From a bacterium (GTDB lineage: Bacteria > Cyanobacteriota > Vampirovibrionia > Obscuribacterales > Obscuribacteraceae), in assembly GCA_018062085.1 (NCBI GenBank), contig JAGOSY010000007.1, positions 1-64,000 on the forward strand: 64,000 nucleotides of DNA, read 5' to 3'. Position 1 is the stretch's first letter, and every line of letters starts with the position of its first letter. The translations under genes and the position numbers were made by a program. Under the pieces are notes generated by a model that was not told the origin of the DNA, ran no database searches, and saw only the letters and a list, made by a program, of their open reading frames with translations. Of the stretch, positions 35,091 to 43,818 are shown one piece after another.

Positions 35091-35894
35091 CTATCTAGGA
35101 ATTAGTCCGCCTCCAGGAGTTTCTTTGTCGGGTGGTATTTTTTCGAGAAAAGCAACAATGCCTTTGTGGTCGGCGTCTGGATGATTGAACTGCACTGCGT
35201 CACGAGCTATTTCGAGTGCGTCTGCTGTTTTCGCTCCGCGCGAGACGATTAGTTTGACCATTTGCAAGTCACCGATGACGGTGGCATTGTCTAAAATTGT
35301 CAGATAGTTGTCGTCCATATGATCAAGATCATAACCAGACATAAGTAGGTCTTTTAGTGCTTTGATGTCGCGAGTGCGCATAATTCTTTCAACTTCAGTT
35401 TCGTCCGGGCCTTCTTTGAAAAGTGGTTCTGGAGCTGGGTCTTTGAGGTTAAACAAAAACTGGTCAAAGCTGTCGGCCACTGGCAGTATTTTGTCTGCCA
35501 GATCTTGGTTGTCGGTGGCGCTTGAAGCATTGGCGAGGGAATGGTCCCAAAAGTAAACATGCCCATGATCTTGCTGACGAATGGAGATACAGATTAGATT
35601 GCCGATTGAATCGTAGGCAATTGGTAGTAGACCTTGAGGCAACCTCAATTTGTGTGTCTCAAGGTAGTGACGTAAATCGTGATCGGTGCCATTTAAGCCG
35701 AGAATATAGCGACAGTCAGAACCTTTGTCTGAGTCTTTGAAGTTAAACAAATTGGGCTCTGGGCAAGCGCCATTGAACTGCAGCAAAAATTCTCTGTAAG
35801 GAGCTGGCACTGGGGCGCCGAGTTCACGTTCAAAGTCGACGAGGTTGTCCTCGGTCGCCGGTTCACAAGTGTCGTATAAAGTTGGGCCTAGCAT
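35091..35894 (-). CDS. SUKH (SMI1/KNR4) domain protein with C-terminal ankyrin repeats
   Basis: 267 residues, cytosolic. The N-terminal half has the SUKH pattern (LVDFERELGAPVPAPYREFLLQFNGACPEPNLF, LLPIAYDSIGNLICISI, VYFWDH). Residues ~165-250 are ankyrin-like (RDIKALKDLLMSGYDLDHMDDNYLTILDNA, GDLQMVKLIVSRGA). SUKH proteins are commonly immunity proteins for contact-dependent or polymorphic toxins; no toxin gene lies beside it here, so it may be an orphan immunity protein or have another regulatory role. Confidence 0.87.
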   Translation of the reverse strand: MLGPTLYDTCEPATEDNLVDFERELGAPVPAPYREFLLQFNGACPEPNLFNFKDSDKGSDCRYILGLNGTDHDLRHYLETHKLRLPQGLLPIAYDSIGNLICISIRQQDHGHVYFWDHSLANASSATDNQDLADKILPVADSFDQFLFNLKDPAPEPLFKEGPDETEVERIMRTRDIKALKDLLMSGYDLDHMDDNYLTILDNATVIGDLQMVKLIVSRGAKTADALEIARDAVQFNHPDADHKGIVAFLEKIPPDKETPGGGLIPR

Positions 35895-36031
35895 CTTTCT
35901 CGTTTTTGGGTAAAGGGAACAGCTCTAATTATGCAATGAGGCTGGTTCGGTTGAAGAATAATTCGCTCATAATCAGGTTGTAAATATAGTAAAGTCTTTT
36001 GCGAAATCAAGGTTAGACGAGGATTGATTGC

Positions 36032-37030
36032 ATGACTGTCCAGAATGTTTCTGCAACTTTAGCAGCCGCTCTGTCGCTGAGTATAGCTGTAGTGAATGTC
36101 TGTTGTCCTGCTGTGGCAAAGTCGGTAGAGAGCGGTGCAAAGTCGAAAATGAAGGACGGTCTTGGCAAGCCTGGCAAAAAGACAAAGCAACTCAAAGAGA
36201 CCTTTGTCTCCGATGCTAGCGGGACTTCTGAGGCTGCCCTTAAGAGTCGATTGCAGCAGTTGACTGTAGCCCTAGCCAGCAGTGATGCCAAGGCTCTGTC
36301 AGCACTCTGGCTAGAAGATGGCACCTACAGCAATGAGAACGGCCAGCAATGGAGAGGCCGTGCTGCATTAGAAAAGCGCTTTACTGCTGTTTTCGCCAGC
36401 GAGGGACGTCTCTTACTTGATTTTGTCCCTGTTACAGTTCGGCAGTTGGCAGGTAATGTGGCTACTGTTGACGGTTTCGTCAAGTTTAAAGACGAACCTA
36501 GTGGTTCGCCTGATACTCGTTTCTCTATGGTTTTTCAAAAGCAGGCCAACGGCAGTTGGCTAATTGTTTCGGCCAGCGAAACTGCATATGTCGGCAGAGA
36601 GAATCTCGACCGTCTCAAGTCCCTCGCTTGGCTTATTGGTGAGTGGGTGGTCGAAAAAGATGGCTCGTCTATGGTAGTGAAGAGCGAGTGGGCAGCCAAC
36701 AAGAAATTTATACATTTGCGGTACATGCTCAAGAAAGCCGGCGGCGAAGAGCTCGATAGCCAGCAGATTATTGGTTTTGATCCTCGTCGCGATCAGATTG
36801 TTTCATGGACTTTCGATTCGCGTGGTGGTTTTGGCTTCGGCGTTTGGTCAAGGCGCGACAATCAATGGCTCGTTGATTCTGAGGGCGTCGATCCGGAAGG
36901 CCGTTCAACGTCAGCAACTAATATCATTGCCAATCAAACGGCTAAGAGTTTTTCTTGGCAGTCAGTCAATCGCAGTGTTGAGGGAGAGCCTTTCTCTGAC
37001 ACAGCCGCACTCACAATTATTAGAAGGTAG
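36032..37030 (+). CDS. Exported protein with SnoaL/DUF4440-like domain
   Basis: 332 residues. GAGGA ~8 bases before the ATG supports the start. Signal peptide ~1-29 (ending PAVAKS). Residues ~65-185 form a SnoaL-like/DUF4440 fold (LQQLTVALASSDAKALSALWLEDGTYSNENG, ALEKRFTAVFASEGR), a common ligand-binding or ketosteroid-isomerase-like domain. The second half (~195-330) resembles DUF1579-type beta-barrel domains (LAWLIGEWVVEKDGS, IIGFDPRRDQIVSWTFDSRG). Role unknown. Its stop overlaps the ribosome site of the Gly-rich protein gene, so they form an operon. Confidence 0.83.
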   Translation: MTVQNVSATLAAALSLSIAVVNVCCPAVAKSVESGAKSKMKDGLGKPGKKTKQLKETFVSDASGTSEAALKSRLQQLTVALASSDAKALSALWLEDGTYSNENGQQWRGRAALEKRFTAVFASEGRLLLDFVPVTVRQLAGNVATVDGFVKFKDEPSGSPDTRFSMVFQKQANGSWLIVSASETAYVGRENLDRLKSLAWLIGEWVVEKDGSSMVVKSEWAANKKFIHLRYMLKKAGGEELDSQQIIGFDPRRDQIVSWTFDSRGGFGFGVWSRRDNQWLVDSEGVDPEGRSTSATNIIANQTAKSFSWQSVNRSVEGEPFSDTAALTIIRR

Positions 37031-37036
37031 ATTTAA

Positions 37037-38269
37037 ATGAAGATTAAAGCGATATTTCTTTTAGCTCTTACCATCAATGCATTCGTGATCGTCCCGGTCA
37101 GTGCCCGGGGCTTCGGTGGTGGGTACCGTGGTGGCGGTATTAGTCGAGGGGGATTTGATAGAGGCTTCAGTGGTGGTGGTTTCAATAGAGGTGGATTTGA
37201 TAGAGGGGGATTTGATAGAGGCTTCAGCGGCGGAGGCTTAAATGGTGCTGGATTTGATCGCGGTTTCGCCAATCACGGCACCGGTCCAGTAATTAGCGGG
37301 CGCCCCGCCGGTGGTGCTGGCCATTTGCCTACCGATGGAGGACTGTCGGGCTTTGCTGGCAATCGCGCCAATTTGCCCCATAATCCTCAGAATATTGGTT
37401 CTGGCAATTTGAATGCTCAAGGTAAAAATATTCGCAATTCATTCGACAATAACACCTTTAACCAAAATAACGTCAACGTCAATCGCTATGGTGGTGGTTA
37501 CCACAATTACAACGGATATCATGGTTACGGCTATGGTGGATATCATGGTTATGGCTATCATGGCTGGGGCGGCTACCCTGGCGCTTGGTGCGCTCCGGGT
37601 TGGTCCGAAGCTTCGGCTTGGACTTTTATGGGGGTTTCGACGCTGACATCATTTTTGGGCATGGGCATGATGGGCGCAGCGCTATCGGGCGGGGGCGGTA
37701 GTAAAAACAGTGGTAATACTACAAACAATATTACCTATGAAGGCGATAACGTTTATATGAATGGTCAGCCCGTTGGTACTTCGCAGCAGTACTATCAACA
37801 GGCCCAGCAGCTCGCTTCTGCTGCCACTGCTCCGCAAGATTACTCATCCCAGTACGTTCAGCAATATAACAATCCTGACTCAGAACCGGGGGATACATCG
37901 GCTGCAGCAGTTGATCCTAATGAGCAGTGGCAGGCTCTAGGTGTATTTGCCTTAGCGGAGCCAGGGCAGAAAGATTCAAATATGCTACTGCAATTGGCCA
38001 TTAATCAAAAAGGCATACTACGTGGCAATTACACAAACCAGCTAACTAACGAGAATTCTCAGATATATGGAGCGCTCGATAAGAAAACCCAACGTATCTC
38101 TTGGACAATCGGCACTAACAACAGCACTGTATTCGATACGAGCTTAGCCGATCTGGTTAATGATAATAGCCAGGTGCTAGTTCACTACGGTCCTAGTAAT
38201 ACTAGAACCATGGCTTTGATAAGGTTGCCAGCACCGTCGTCTTCAGATACAGGGGCTGCTCAAAGTTAG
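37037..38269 (+). CDS. Exported Gly-rich repeat protein
   Basis: 410 residues. Signal peptide 1-23 (ending VSARG). Residues ~24-90 are Gly/Arg/Phe repeats (RGGFDRGFSGGG), residues ~150-185 are Gly/Tyr/His repeats (YHGYGYGGYHGYGYHG), then a hydrophobic stretch (~198-220, MGVSTLTSFLGMGMMGAALSG). After ~230 follows a segment (NNITYEGDNVYMNGQPVGTSQQYYQQAQQLA) seen in exported proteins of Planctomycetes-like bacteria, and a folded C-terminal domain. Probably a cell-surface protein. The gap to the preceding stop is 6 bases. Confidence 0.83.
   Translation: MKIKAIFLLALTINAFVIVPVSARGFGGGYRGGGISRGGFDRGFSGGGFNRGGFDRGGFDRGFSGGGLNGAGFDRGFANHGTGPVISGRPAGGAGHLPTDGGLSGFAGNRANLPHNPQNIGSGNLNAQGKNIRNSFDNNTFNQNNVNVNRYGGGYHNYNGYHGYGYGGYHGYGYHGWGGYPGAWCAPGWSEASAWTFMGVSTLTSFLGMGMMGAALSGGGGSKNSGNTTNNITYEGDNVYMNGQPVGTSQQYYQQAQQLASAATAPQDYSSQYVQQYNNPDSEPGDTSAAAVDPNEQWQALGVFALAEPGQKDSNMLLQLAINQKGILRGNYTNQLTNENSQIYGALDKKTQRISWTIGTNNSTVFDTSLADLVNDNSQVLVHYGPSNTRTMALIRLPAPSSSDTGAAQS
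37133..37262 (+). repeat. Gly/Arg/Phe-coding tandem repeats
   Basis: Imperfect repeats of about 15-48 bases (GGGGGATTTGATAGAGGC and relatives) encode the RGGFDRGFSGGG array of the surface protein. Likely to expand or contract by slippage. Confidence 0.75.
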
Positions 38270-38276
38270 CTTCAAG

Positions 38277-38555
38277 CTATCGCTGCCAGCGTTTTTGTTG
38301 TGCTTTGCGTCTATGCTTGGCAGCTCTTCGTCTTTCGTGGGCGGCGTGTCGAGAATGTAAGTGGGCTGTCAAACCATGGCCTTGTCTTGAGCTCTGGTTG
38401 GCGCGGTGTTGGGCTTGATTGGCGTCCCGTGAGTCTTCGGCCGCTCGATTGCTTTCACGTTGGGCGTCACGCCAATCTGCATATGATGGCAAGCTGCTAA
38501 GTGAGATACCACAGGCCAGTACCACTGCTAGGCTAAGTAGAGAGAGCGATTTCAT
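38277..38555 (-). CDS. Small exported Arg/His-rich protein
   Basis: 92 residues from the ATG at 38555, preferred because AGGAAG lies directly upstream and a signal peptide follows (LSLLSLAVVLACGISLSSLPSYAD); the frame extends upstream to 38657 without such support. The mature protein is about 70 residues, very rich in Arg, His, Gln and Ala (HAAHERRRAAKHRRKAQQKR), predicted helical and strongly basic. It might bind nucleic acid, polyphosphate or metal in the periplasm; nothing more can be said. Confidence 0.68.
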   Translation of the reverse strand: MKSLSLLSLAVVLACGISLSSLPSYADWRDAQRESNRAAEDSRDANQAQHRANQSSRQGHGLTAHLHSRHAAHERRRAAKHRRKAQQKRWQR

Positions 38556-38688
38556 AGTTCTTCCTTTTGAGATCATGTTGAGGTCTTGTCGGGGTCTTGC
38601 TAAGGACAGGTCAGTGATAAGAAAGTTCCACTTCACTTCCAAAAACTTTCGAGTCATCTATAATTAGATGACGAATGAGGGGATCCCG

Positions 38689-39345
38689 ATGCGCAGTTTT
38701 TGGCGACTTACAGTTAGTTCATTGCTTACCGTTAGTTCATTACTTACCGTTGCGACAATGTCGGCGTGCAATAAGCCAGCGACTGGTCCTGTCGGTAAGT
38801 GGGGTTATATCAATAAGGCTGGCATTTTTATCATTAAACCTCAATTTGACGAGGCATCTGAATTCACTAAAGATGGGGCGATAGTTAAGCAAGAGAAGCG
38901 GATGATGCGTTTGCAGGCTGAGCCGCCGGGCGAGTCTAATGCTCCGGTTGGGCCAAATGACAAACCAGAACTTGCTCCTTTGACTACTTTTCAGTGTGCC
39001 GAAGCCGGTGAGAAGAAGTACAAAATTATGGATGGTACAACCGTAGTTTTTGATCCTACTTCCAAGGCTGAAGCTCCTCAAGTGTTGGCTGACGGTGGAT
39101 TGATGTGTGCCCGCTTTGACAATCAATACGCCTTTATTGATAAAACTGGCAGCCTTGGTATCCCGAGGCTGTTTACTGAAGCCAAGCCCTTTGTTAGTGG
39201 CCGAGCCGCTGTCAAAGAAAATGGTAAGTGGGGTTTCATCAACAAAAAAGGCGTTTTTGTTGTTCCGCCGAAATTCTTAGATGCTGGTTCCTTTTTCGAA
39301 GGCTTGGCGCCGGTAAAGGCTATAGTGGATGAAGCCGCTAAGTAA
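38689..39345 (+). CDS. WG-repeat lipoprotein
   Basis: 218 residues from the ATG at 38689 (GAGGGG seven bases upstream); an upstream ATG at 38668 is less likely. Lipoprotein signal with Cys27 (ATMSAC). The signal region contains an 18-bp duplication giving VSSLLT twice. WG repeats are visible: VGKWGYINKAGIFIIKPQFDEA, YAFIDKTGSLGIPRLFTEA and GKWGFINKKGVFVVPPKFLDA. WG repeats form beta-rich ligand or protein-binding scaffolds, common in bacterial surface proteins. It is followed 21 bases later by another lipoprotein gene. Confidence 0.88.
   Translation: MRSFWRLTVSSLLTVSSLLTVATMSACNKPATGPVGKWGYINKAGIFIIKPQFDEASEFTKDGAIVKQEKRMMRLQAEPPGESNAPVGPNDKPELAPLTTFQCAEAGEKKYKIMDGTTVVFDPTSKAEAPQVLADGGLMCARFDNQYAFIDKTGSLGIPRLFTEAKPFVSGRAAVKENGKWGFINKKGVFVVPPKFLDAGSFFEGLAPVKAIVDEAAK
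38713..38748 (+). repeat. 18-bp tandem duplication inside a signal peptide
   Basis: GTTAGTTCATTGCTTACC is followed at once by the same 18 bases with one change. It stays in frame and lengthens the hydrophobic core of the lipoprotein signal. Confidence 0.85.
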
Positions 39346-39366
39346 TTCTTCTTATAGGCCGCTACT

Positions 39367-41637
39367 TTGTCAAAGTTCTTTATTCATGCTGCCTTAGTAT
39401 TTTTCTTGCTCGGTTTGACTGCCTGCAGCCAAACTGCGGTGACTCAAAGGCATACCATCAGCGCTTCTGTAGCTGTTCCAGTAACCGATTCAGTGATTCG
39501 CCGCCTGACTGAGATTACATCTAGCATCGATATTATTGCTGCGGGAGAGTTTAGTCCGGGCAATTATCAAATCAACAACATGTTGGTCACCATTCAGCCT
39601 AATACAAGTTTCCATTTGAAGCTTTCGTTGCCAATAACAGATCCATCGTCACTCTCTACAAAGTTTGCTACTGGCTCATTTGAGAGCACTCAGCCCCTTG
39701 CTGTGAATGGAATTCCAGTGCCGAAAGCAATTGATTTGACTGAAGGAAAAGTCAGTGCTGAGATTGACTTCGTGCGCACTATTTCTGCCTTTCTTGTGGG
39801 CCTGTTACAGGCTAGCGAAGAAAGTGGAGATCTACGAGCGATGATAGATTCTATGCAGATAGAGAAGGCTGTACTTTCGCTACGTCCTGGCTCTGTTCTA
39901 AAAATGGCTGAGCGCGAAATTGGCATTGGGCCTCAGTCTAGTTTCAATCTTGAGAATGTTGTAGTCGATCGCGATCTCAACTATCGAGGGCAATGCACCC
40001 TTAATTTAAATTTTGCCAAAGGCTGTCGCTGGATAGGGAAGAAGGTAAACTGCGAGTTTGATGGTGGAGTCGCCACCTTACATATGGTGGCTGCCAAAGA
40101 AGACGATGAGTTGATCTTGTCTCTTGATAAAGACCAGCCTGGTCTACAGAAGCTGACACTGCTTCCTTGTACTTTTAGGTTTGGTAAGAATAAGCGCTCA
40201 GTTGCAGCCAGTCGCTCTGTTGGAATCAGCGTGCGCGACTTGAGTTGGCGGCACGGACAAGGTGATGCTTATTCTAGTTTGCGCCTGCTTGGCTTGATGG
40301 ATTTGAAGAATACAAATCTAGATTTGAAGACAGATAGGCATGAAACAGTTGCCGTGTTTCCCGATTCGGTTCATGCCAATCTAGAAATTACAGAAGATGA
40401 GAAAGGCAAAGCTACTCACTTTGCCACCACCGGCTTAGCCAGGGCTGCCCAAGGCAAGATCACGATTGCTAAGAAAGCGACAAAGCTAGTTTTGCATTTA
40501 GCAGAAGCGGTTATTGGTCCTGTTTCGTTTGATAAGACCGGTACGCTGCAGTTCATTCTTGAGAATGGCTCTGCTCGATTGAATAGACTTGAATGGCAAG
40601 GTAACAAAAGTAGATTTTCTCTTGTCACTACTGGTAGTTCTACTTTATCGGTACCCGATGGCATGTTGATTGAGACTGCCGACGGCGCTGGTACACGTCT
40701 GGTAATGCCCATTGCCGTTCGTCTTGGAGAAGCCACTCTCAAGGGGGCTGGTGGTGATATTAGGCTTACTAATCTAACTGGTGAGCTGAATGTCGAGGTT
40801 GACCATGAGGTACAAATTAGCAGCAAGCTTGATTTTTCTATTCCTGATTCTAAGCTCTTTTCTAATCAACAAGCCGATGTAAAAGTGCGTGGACTCGACC
40901 TGCTTTCTTCGCAAGGAAAGACTGTTCTAAGCCTGCGTAATTGCTCGGTGGTGGTGCCAGAGCAGGCGATTATCGACGCTGTTCTCAAACATCTACCTAC
41001 TCATTTCGACTTTGATTTGAATAAACAATTGACTGAGAATAAGAAGTGGCGTTACAAAAATGCTGTTGCTCGCCGGGTCGTGGTTGATAATTTCAAAGTT
41101 ACCGAGATCAGTGCTGCACCGCCTGATTTGTTTAATTTTGAAGCTGAGGCAGATGCTAAGCTCGATGGTACCATCGAAAAGACAGCTCTAATTGGTGGCG
41201 GTTCTTCTAAGAGCAAAGAGTCTGAATCGGTGTTAGCCGATCAGCCTGAGGCAGAAGTTACGCCTTCGAAGTGGGAGACTAAGCCCTGGAATTTGAGTGG
41301 CCATGTCGAAGGTTCTGGCAAAGTAAAGTATCGCTTTAAGCCAAGTGGTAAGGGGTTGAAGAGCCAATTGGTTTACGATCTTGATCTTGAGGTACCGCTT
41401 ACTGGGGATATTAACCTCGATTGGAGTGAGGTTGCCGGTGGTATTCTCAAATTTGCTGAGCGTCGTGTAATTGTTAGCCATCTGCGCAAAGTCACTGTAC
41501 CCATTAAGTATCAGGGGCAAATAGAATTGTTTGCCAAACGTGACTCATTATCTCGTAACCTAAATATAACGAAGCTTGCTGTAAAGCCTGTTAATAGCGA
41601 TATGAAGATTGATTTTTCTGCACAAGGAAATTTCTAA
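39367..41637 (+). CDS. Large lipoprotein, possibly AsmA/LmeA-like lipid-contact protein
   Basis: 756 residues from a TTG. Lipobox with Cys20 (LLGLTAC). The whole mature part is predicted beta strand with short repeating units (for example GVATLHMVAAKEDDELILSL, GDIRLTNLTGELNVEVDHEV), without low complexity until a Ser/Lys/Glu stretch near 635-660. Long all-beta exported proteins of this kind recall AsmA-type or LmeA-type lipid-transport families, but I see no diagnostic motif, so this is weak inference. It is 21 bases downstream of the WG lipoprotein and probably co-transcribed. Confidence 0.78.
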   Translation: MSKFFIHAALVFFLLGLTACSQTAVTQRHTISASVAVPVTDSVIRRLTEITSSIDIIAAGEFSPGNYQINNMLVTIQPNTSFHLKLSLPITDPSSLSTKFATGSFESTQPLAVNGIPVPKAIDLTEGKVSAEIDFVRTISAFLVGLLQASEESGDLRAMIDSMQIEKAVLSLRPGSVLKMAEREIGIGPQSSFNLENVVVDRDLNYRGQCTLNLNFAKGCRWIGKKVNCEFDGGVATLHMVAAKEDDELILSLDKDQPGLQKLTLLPCTFRFGKNKRSVAASRSVGISVRDLSWRHGQGDAYSSLRLLGLMDLKNTNLDLKTDRHETVAVFPDSVHANLEITEDEKGKATHFATTGLARAAQGKITIAKKATKLVLHLAEAVIGPVSFDKTGTLQFILENGSARLNRLEWQGNKSRFSLVTTGSSTLSVPDGMLIETADGAGTRLVMPIAVRLGEATLKGAGGDIRLTNLTGELNVEVDHEVQISSKLDFSIPDSKLFSNQQADVKVRGLDLLSSQGKTVLSLRNCSVVVPEQAIIDAVLKHLPTHFDFDLNKQLTENKKWRYKNAVARRVVVDNFKVTEISAAPPDLFNFEAEADAKLDGTIEKTALIGGGSSKSKESESVLADQPEAEVTPSKWETKPWNLSGHVEGSGKVKYRFKPSGKGLKSQLVYDLDLEVPLTGDINLDWSEVAGGILKFAERRVIVSHLRKVTVPIKYQGQIELFAKRDSLSRNLNITKLAVKPVNSDMKIDFSAQGNF

Positions 41638-41662
41638 GTGTTTAGACAGTCAATCAAAGCTA

Positions 41663-41968
41663 TTAGATTATCGCTGCTTTGATCAGTCTCTTGTTCGCCA
41701 CCAGTGACCCAATTGCTTCGCCTAAGATTGGCATGCGCGGTGAGTCTTCGTGCTCTTTTACTGCCTCTGCGCTTTCGTATAATTCTGTCAACCAGATGCA
41801 GTCAGCGATTAGTGAGCCATCGCTATCAATTGCTTGAAGAACTTCAAAACGCAAGCAACCTTTTTCTTCTTTCAAGCTGCGCTCAGCATGGGCGCGGATT
41901 AGTTTTTCAAATTGAGCTTGCTTACCTGGTTCTAGTTGAAATTCGACAATAATGGCAATCTGCGACAT
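41663..41968 (-). CDS. Antibiotic-biosynthesis-monooxygenase-fold (ABM) protein
   Basis: 101 residues from the ATG at 41968 (AGGAG five bases upstream). The ferredoxin-like pattern is clear: IAIIVEFQLEPGKQAQFEKLIRAHAERSLKEEKGCLRFEVLQ and WLTELYESAEAVKEHEDSPRM. Such small dimeric proteins include quinol monooxygenases and heme-degrading enzymes; the specific activity is unknown. Last gene of the TPR-proS-dynamin operon. Confidence 0.88.
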   Translation of the reverse strand: MSQIAIIVEFQLEPGKQAQFEKLIRAHAERSLKEEKGCLRFEVLQAIDSDGSLIADCIWLTELYESAEAVKEHEDSPRMPILGEAIGSLVANKRLIKAAII

Positions 41969-42000
41969 GATCACTCCTCGTGTTGATGTTAAATTATAGT

Positions 42001-42387
42001 CTAAATCTCCGTGTCTTCATTGAGGCTCTGTTGGCAAAGCCGCTCGGCGTGCTCAATCTCTGTCACCTGTGCCGCTAGTTGCTCGTCGGCCTTGTGGCTT
42101 TCTTCGAGACTTTGACTTTCTTTGTTTAGTGCTCGCTCTGCCGCAGATTTAATGTCGCTTAGAGAAACCTCGACTTGAGCCTTGAAATTGACTAAAAACT
42201 CGCGGGTGGTTATTGTGATTCGCTCTTGAAAGTCGGCTCTCAACCGCCCTGAATTTCGGCTAAGTTCTGCGCTGGCAGCCTTTAAGAAACGACTGTGAAT
42301 TATAGGTTTGGCTAACACTGAAGGTAGCATCAGGGGCAGAGATTCAACGGCTAAAGTAAATGGGTCATCTACGGCGTAGCGATTCAA
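42001..42387 (-). pseudogene. 3' fragment of the frameshifted dynamin-like GTPase gene
   Basis: 128-codon frame. Its beginning (RYAVDDPFTLAVESL) repeats the end of the upstream frame exactly because of the 40-bp duplication. Its unique part (LMLPSVLAKPIIHSRFLKAASAELSRNSG...) is helical and fits the C-terminal stalk of a dynamin-like protein. Without the duplication the two fragments join into one protein of about 587 residues. No ribosome site precedes it, so it is probably not translated alone. Confidence 0.8.
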
Positions 42388-42420
42388 CGGCTAAAGTAAA
42401 TGGGTCATCTACGGCGTAGC
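42341..42420. repeat. Exact 40-bp tandem duplication that breaks the dynamin-like gene
   Basis: The 40 bases at 42341-42380 are repeated without change at 42381-42420. 40 is not a multiple of three, so the reading frame shifts and the upstream frame stops within a few codons. Loss of one copy restores a single frame. Either a recent slippage event, a phase-variable switch, or an assembly error. Confidence 0.95.
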
Positions 42421-43804
42421 GATGTCGGCTATCGTTGGTTAGGGCTTCTACTTCAAAATATGCTGCGGCGGAGATACCGAGATGTTCTTTGCTGACGATG
42501 CTAATCTGCTCGACAATGAAATTGGCTCGATCGGCAAATCGGGCCGTGATCTTTTTGAAGTTTGCTGCCACTGTCGTTTCTTCAACGGTTCTCCATTGAT
42601 CAAAAATGCTTTGCATTTGTGCCAAGAGATGATGATGCAGAGCCTGTATCAAAGCAGCTTTGTTGAGATCCTTATTGATAAGGTATGCTCTTTCAATCTC
42701 CGCCACCAGGGCGTTTCTCTGTTCGTCTACAAATTTATTTAGGTCGTTTTCTATCTCGCGCACTAAATTTGCAGTCTCGCCTTTAATGATATATTCAGCG
42801 TCAGATTGCTCTTGTTTGATTTTTTCAGCAGCTCGCTCAAAGTTCTTTATTGACTGTCTCAGCTGCTCAAGCGGTTGCTTCCTGCTGTGTTGTTCTAGCT
42901 GCAACAGCTGTCTTAGACTAGTAATTTCTTTACTGAGACGTAGGGCTGATGAGGCAATAAGAGCCTGGGCCTTGCCGACACTAAGAAAATTGAGTATCTC
43001 ATGTTCAAGTAAATCAAAGCCATCATCAGTTGTTTCTGCAATATTTTTCAAGCGTCGATTTAGGGCTAGTTTAGCTGAGATTGGATAAATTACTAGCTCC
43101 TCTTTGCTTTGCCCGTTAATGGTTTGTTTGAGGAAATTGAGAGACTGTGCCAGTTCCTCAGTACTTAAATGATCAATTTTGTTTTGCACTAAAAATGTTT
43201 TCGGGGCAAATTGGTGAACATCTTTGAGGAAGGCCAATTCAAGATGGCTAGCTGGTTGATCGGCGCTAAATAAAAAGATTGCTGCGTCAATTTCAGGTAA
43301 ATAGTCGTAGGTTGTTGTCGTGTTGTGTTGAAAAGCCGAGCCGATTCCGGGCGTATCTATTAAACGCACACCGTCCTTGAGTATAGCTGAGGGGTGTTCT
43401 ATTTCTACGTTTGAAACTAATTTGCTGTTGTTGGGGTTGCCACTTTCAGTGACATAGTTGACCAGCTCTTCTTTTGTGACTTCGCTAGATTGGTTATTTT
43501 GGAATTTTACTTTAACTTTGATTTCACTACCGTAGGCGATGGTGGTGGCAATTGATGTAAGGGGAATTACTGCCATTGGCAGCAGGTTGTCACCGAGTAG
43601 AGCATTTACTAATGTTGACTTGCCACGCTTAAATTCACCCACCACTGCAAGGTTGAAAGTAGAGCCTTCAACTTTCTGGCGAAACATATTGATGCGCCTG
43701 GCTAAACCTTGATCTTTTCGCTCTTCTGCTAGCTCTCCTAAGATACCAGCAGCTTCTAAGATCAACCCTTTTGATGATTTGAAATTGTCTAGTGAATTGA
43801 GCAT
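42365..43804 (-). CDS. Bacterial dynamin-like GTPase, 5' part (truncated by frameshift)
   Basis: 479 residues before the premature stop. The GTPase domain is complete: P-loop GEFKRGKST at 56-64, switch Thr in PLTSIAT, DTPGIGS, and NKIDHL for G4. Helical stalk segments follow (~290-470). Dynamin-like proteins bind and remodel membranes, for example after damage or phage attack. The last residues (VESLRRR) come from the out-of-frame second repeat copy. It starts 14 bases after proS. The truncated product lacks the final ~110 residues and is likely impaired. Confidence 0.87.
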   Translation of the reverse strand: MLNSLDNFKSSKGLILEAAGILGELAEERKDQGLARRINMFRQKVEGSTFNLAVVGEFKRGKSTLVNALLGDNLLPMAVIPLTSIATTIAYGSEIKVKVKFQNNQSSEVTKEELVNYVTESGNPNNSKLVSNVEIEHPSAILKDGVRLIDTPGIGSAFQHNTTTTYDYLPEIDAAIFLFSADQPASHLELAFLKDVHQFAPKTFLVQNKIDHLSTEELAQSLNFLKQTINGQSKEELVIYPISAKLALNRRLKNIAETTDDGFDLLEHEILNFLSVGKAQALIASSALRLSKEITSLRQLLQLEQHSRKQPLEQLRQSIKNFERAAEKIKQEQSDAEYIIKGETANLVREIENDLNKFVDEQRNALVAEIERAYLINKDLNKAALIQALHHHLLAQMQSIFDQWRTVEETTVAANFKKITARFADRANFIVEQISIVSKEHLGISAAAYFEVEALTNDSRHRYAVDDPFTLAVESLRRR

Positions 43805-43818
43805 AAATAGCCTTGATA

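Noticed and set aside
37033..37272. Pro-rich leftward frame
   Set aside because: Antisense of the Gly-rich repeats; Pro codons are the complement of Gly codons.
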